Of a DNA stretch of 41,728 nucleotides, positions 41,137-41,728 are shown in pieces (the stretch's first letter is position 1; each line of letters opens with the position of its first letter). The DNA is from Gemmatimonadota bacterium (GTDB taxonomy: Bacteria; Gemmatimonadota; Gemmatimonadetes; Gemmatimonadales; GWC2-71-9). The notes beneath the pieces are model-generated. The model was not told the DNA's origin. It did not search any database and was given only the letters and a program-made list of their open reading frames with translations. Location: the NCBI GenBank assembly GCA_016209985.1, contig JACQVB010000261.1, positions 1 to 41,728 of the forward strand, written 5' to 3'. Made by a program: the position numbers and the translations under genes.

Positions 41137-41728
41137 CCGCCCGCTCCAGAATGCGCTGTAACCGTTGCCGCGAAATCCCCAGCCGGCGTGCCGCCATGGT
41201 GCGATTGCCGCTACACGCTTCGACGGTGGCTTTGACCGCCGCGAAAATGATCTCTGCCAGCCGATCGCCATGCGGCGTCGGGGCTTGAGACCCATTGCCC
41301 CGGCCCAGGGCGAGCTGCGCCGGATCGATCGTGCCGGGATCGGAAAGGAGCAGCGCGCGCTCGATGGCGTGACGCAGCTCCCGGACGTTGCCAGGCCATT
41401 CATGGGCGCGCAGGGCGCTGCGCACCGCCGGCGTGAGTGCCGGCGCCGGCACCCCATACCGCACGGCGAGCGAAGACACGAACGTGGCAGCCAGCAGCTC
41501 GATATCGTCGCCGCGGTCCCGCAGTGGCGGCAAGGTCAACGCCACGACGTTCAGTCGGTAAAAGAGGTCTTCCCGGAATTCTCCCCGCTTCACGGCCGCC
41601 GCAAGATCGACGTTGGTGGCCGTGATGATGCGTACGTCCACCGTCCGGCTCTGCGTGCCACCGACACGGCGAATCCGTTTCTCGTCCAGGACCCGCAGCA
41701 GTTTTCCCTGGAGCGGCAGCGGCAGATG
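41120..41728 (-). CDS. Sigma-54-dependent Fis-family regulator (3' part, runs off right edge)
   Basis: 203 codons to the window edge, including the stop. The frame reads LPLQGKLLRVLDEKRIRRVG and VDVRIITATNVDLAAAVKRG, then FREDLFYRLNVVALTLPPLR and EWPGNVRELRHAIERALLL; these are the C-terminal half of the AAA+ sigma-54 interaction domain (sensor I and II, arginine finger region). A Fis-type helix-turn-helix ends it (CSGNRTMAARRLGISRQRLQ). It activates RpoN promoters with ATP; the signal-receiving N-terminus is outside the window. Confidence 0.95.
   Translation of the reverse strand, partial: HLPLPLQGKLLRVLDEKRIRRVGGTQSRTVDVRIITATNVDLAAAVKRGEFREDLFYRLNVVALTLPPLRDRGDDIELLAATFVSSLAVRYGVPAPALTPAVRSALRAHEWPGNVRELRHAIERALLLSDPGTIDPAQLALGRGNGSQAPTPHGDRLAEIIFAAVKATVEACSGNRTMAARRLGISRQRLQRILERADDGST

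Noticed and set aside
1-41728. tRNA, rRNA and riboswitch genes
   Set aside because: No cloverleaf, rRNA block or known riboswitch core was recognised by eye; a covariance-model scan would be needed to exclude small RNAs.

Overview
The window is GC-rich, densely coded bacterial chromosome with no tRNA, rRNA, CRISPR array, phage or insertion sequence that I can see. It combines an orphan SusC/SusD pair, many secreted proteins of unknown function, a SARP/BTAD-type regulator fused to a TolB-like domain and TPRs, and an ECF sigma / anti-sigma-like / CnrX-like triad. This mix looks most like Gemmatimonadota; that placement is inferred from gene content only.

Left part (1-10.3 kb): the 5' part of glutamate synthase large subunit (gltB, running off the left edge, interrupted in frame by short tandem repeats). 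A divergent LysR gene follows, then a macro-domain protein, a Tat-exported aldo/keto reductase, a secreted esterase-like hydrolase, a DUF3175 protein, a twice-frameshifted methyltransferase and formate-tetrahydrofolate ligase (fhs) with a hairpin terminator.

Middle part (10.3-19.2 kb): a SARP/BTAD-TolB-TPR regulator is transcribed away from a tight six-gene operon (12750-17081). All six products have signal peptides: one TPR protein, three SnoaL/DUF4440-like proteins, one small unknown and one lipocalin-like protein. The operon ends in a strong terminator. A converging lipoprotein gene and a frameshifted SGNH-hydrolase-like lipoprotein gene follow.

Right-centre part (19.3-38.6 kb), the most unusual stretch: four paralogous secreted beta-propeller-like (LVIVD-type repeat) proteins. 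Interleaved with them are a DadA-like FAD oxidoreductase, a sigma / anti-sigma-like / CnrX-like triad, a PPOX-family protein, two S9-prolyl-oligopeptidase-like proteins that keep the serine but seem to lack the Asp and His of the triad, a SusC/SusD pair directly downstream of the fourth propeller gene, and an M20 peptidase overlapping the second S9-like gene. A near-identical 178-bp block, including the last nine codons of a propeller gene, occurs at both S9-like 3' ends, so the locus grew by duplication. The parts suggest an outer-membrane uptake and peptide-processing locus, but no substrate can be read from the sequence.

Right end (38.7-41.7 kb): a FabG-like SDR, a MazE/MazF-type toxin-antitoxin pair with a palindromic operator, and a TPR protein overlapping the 3' end of a sigma-54-dependent Fis-type regulator that runs off the right edge. 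No gene-free stretch exceeds about 300 bp.
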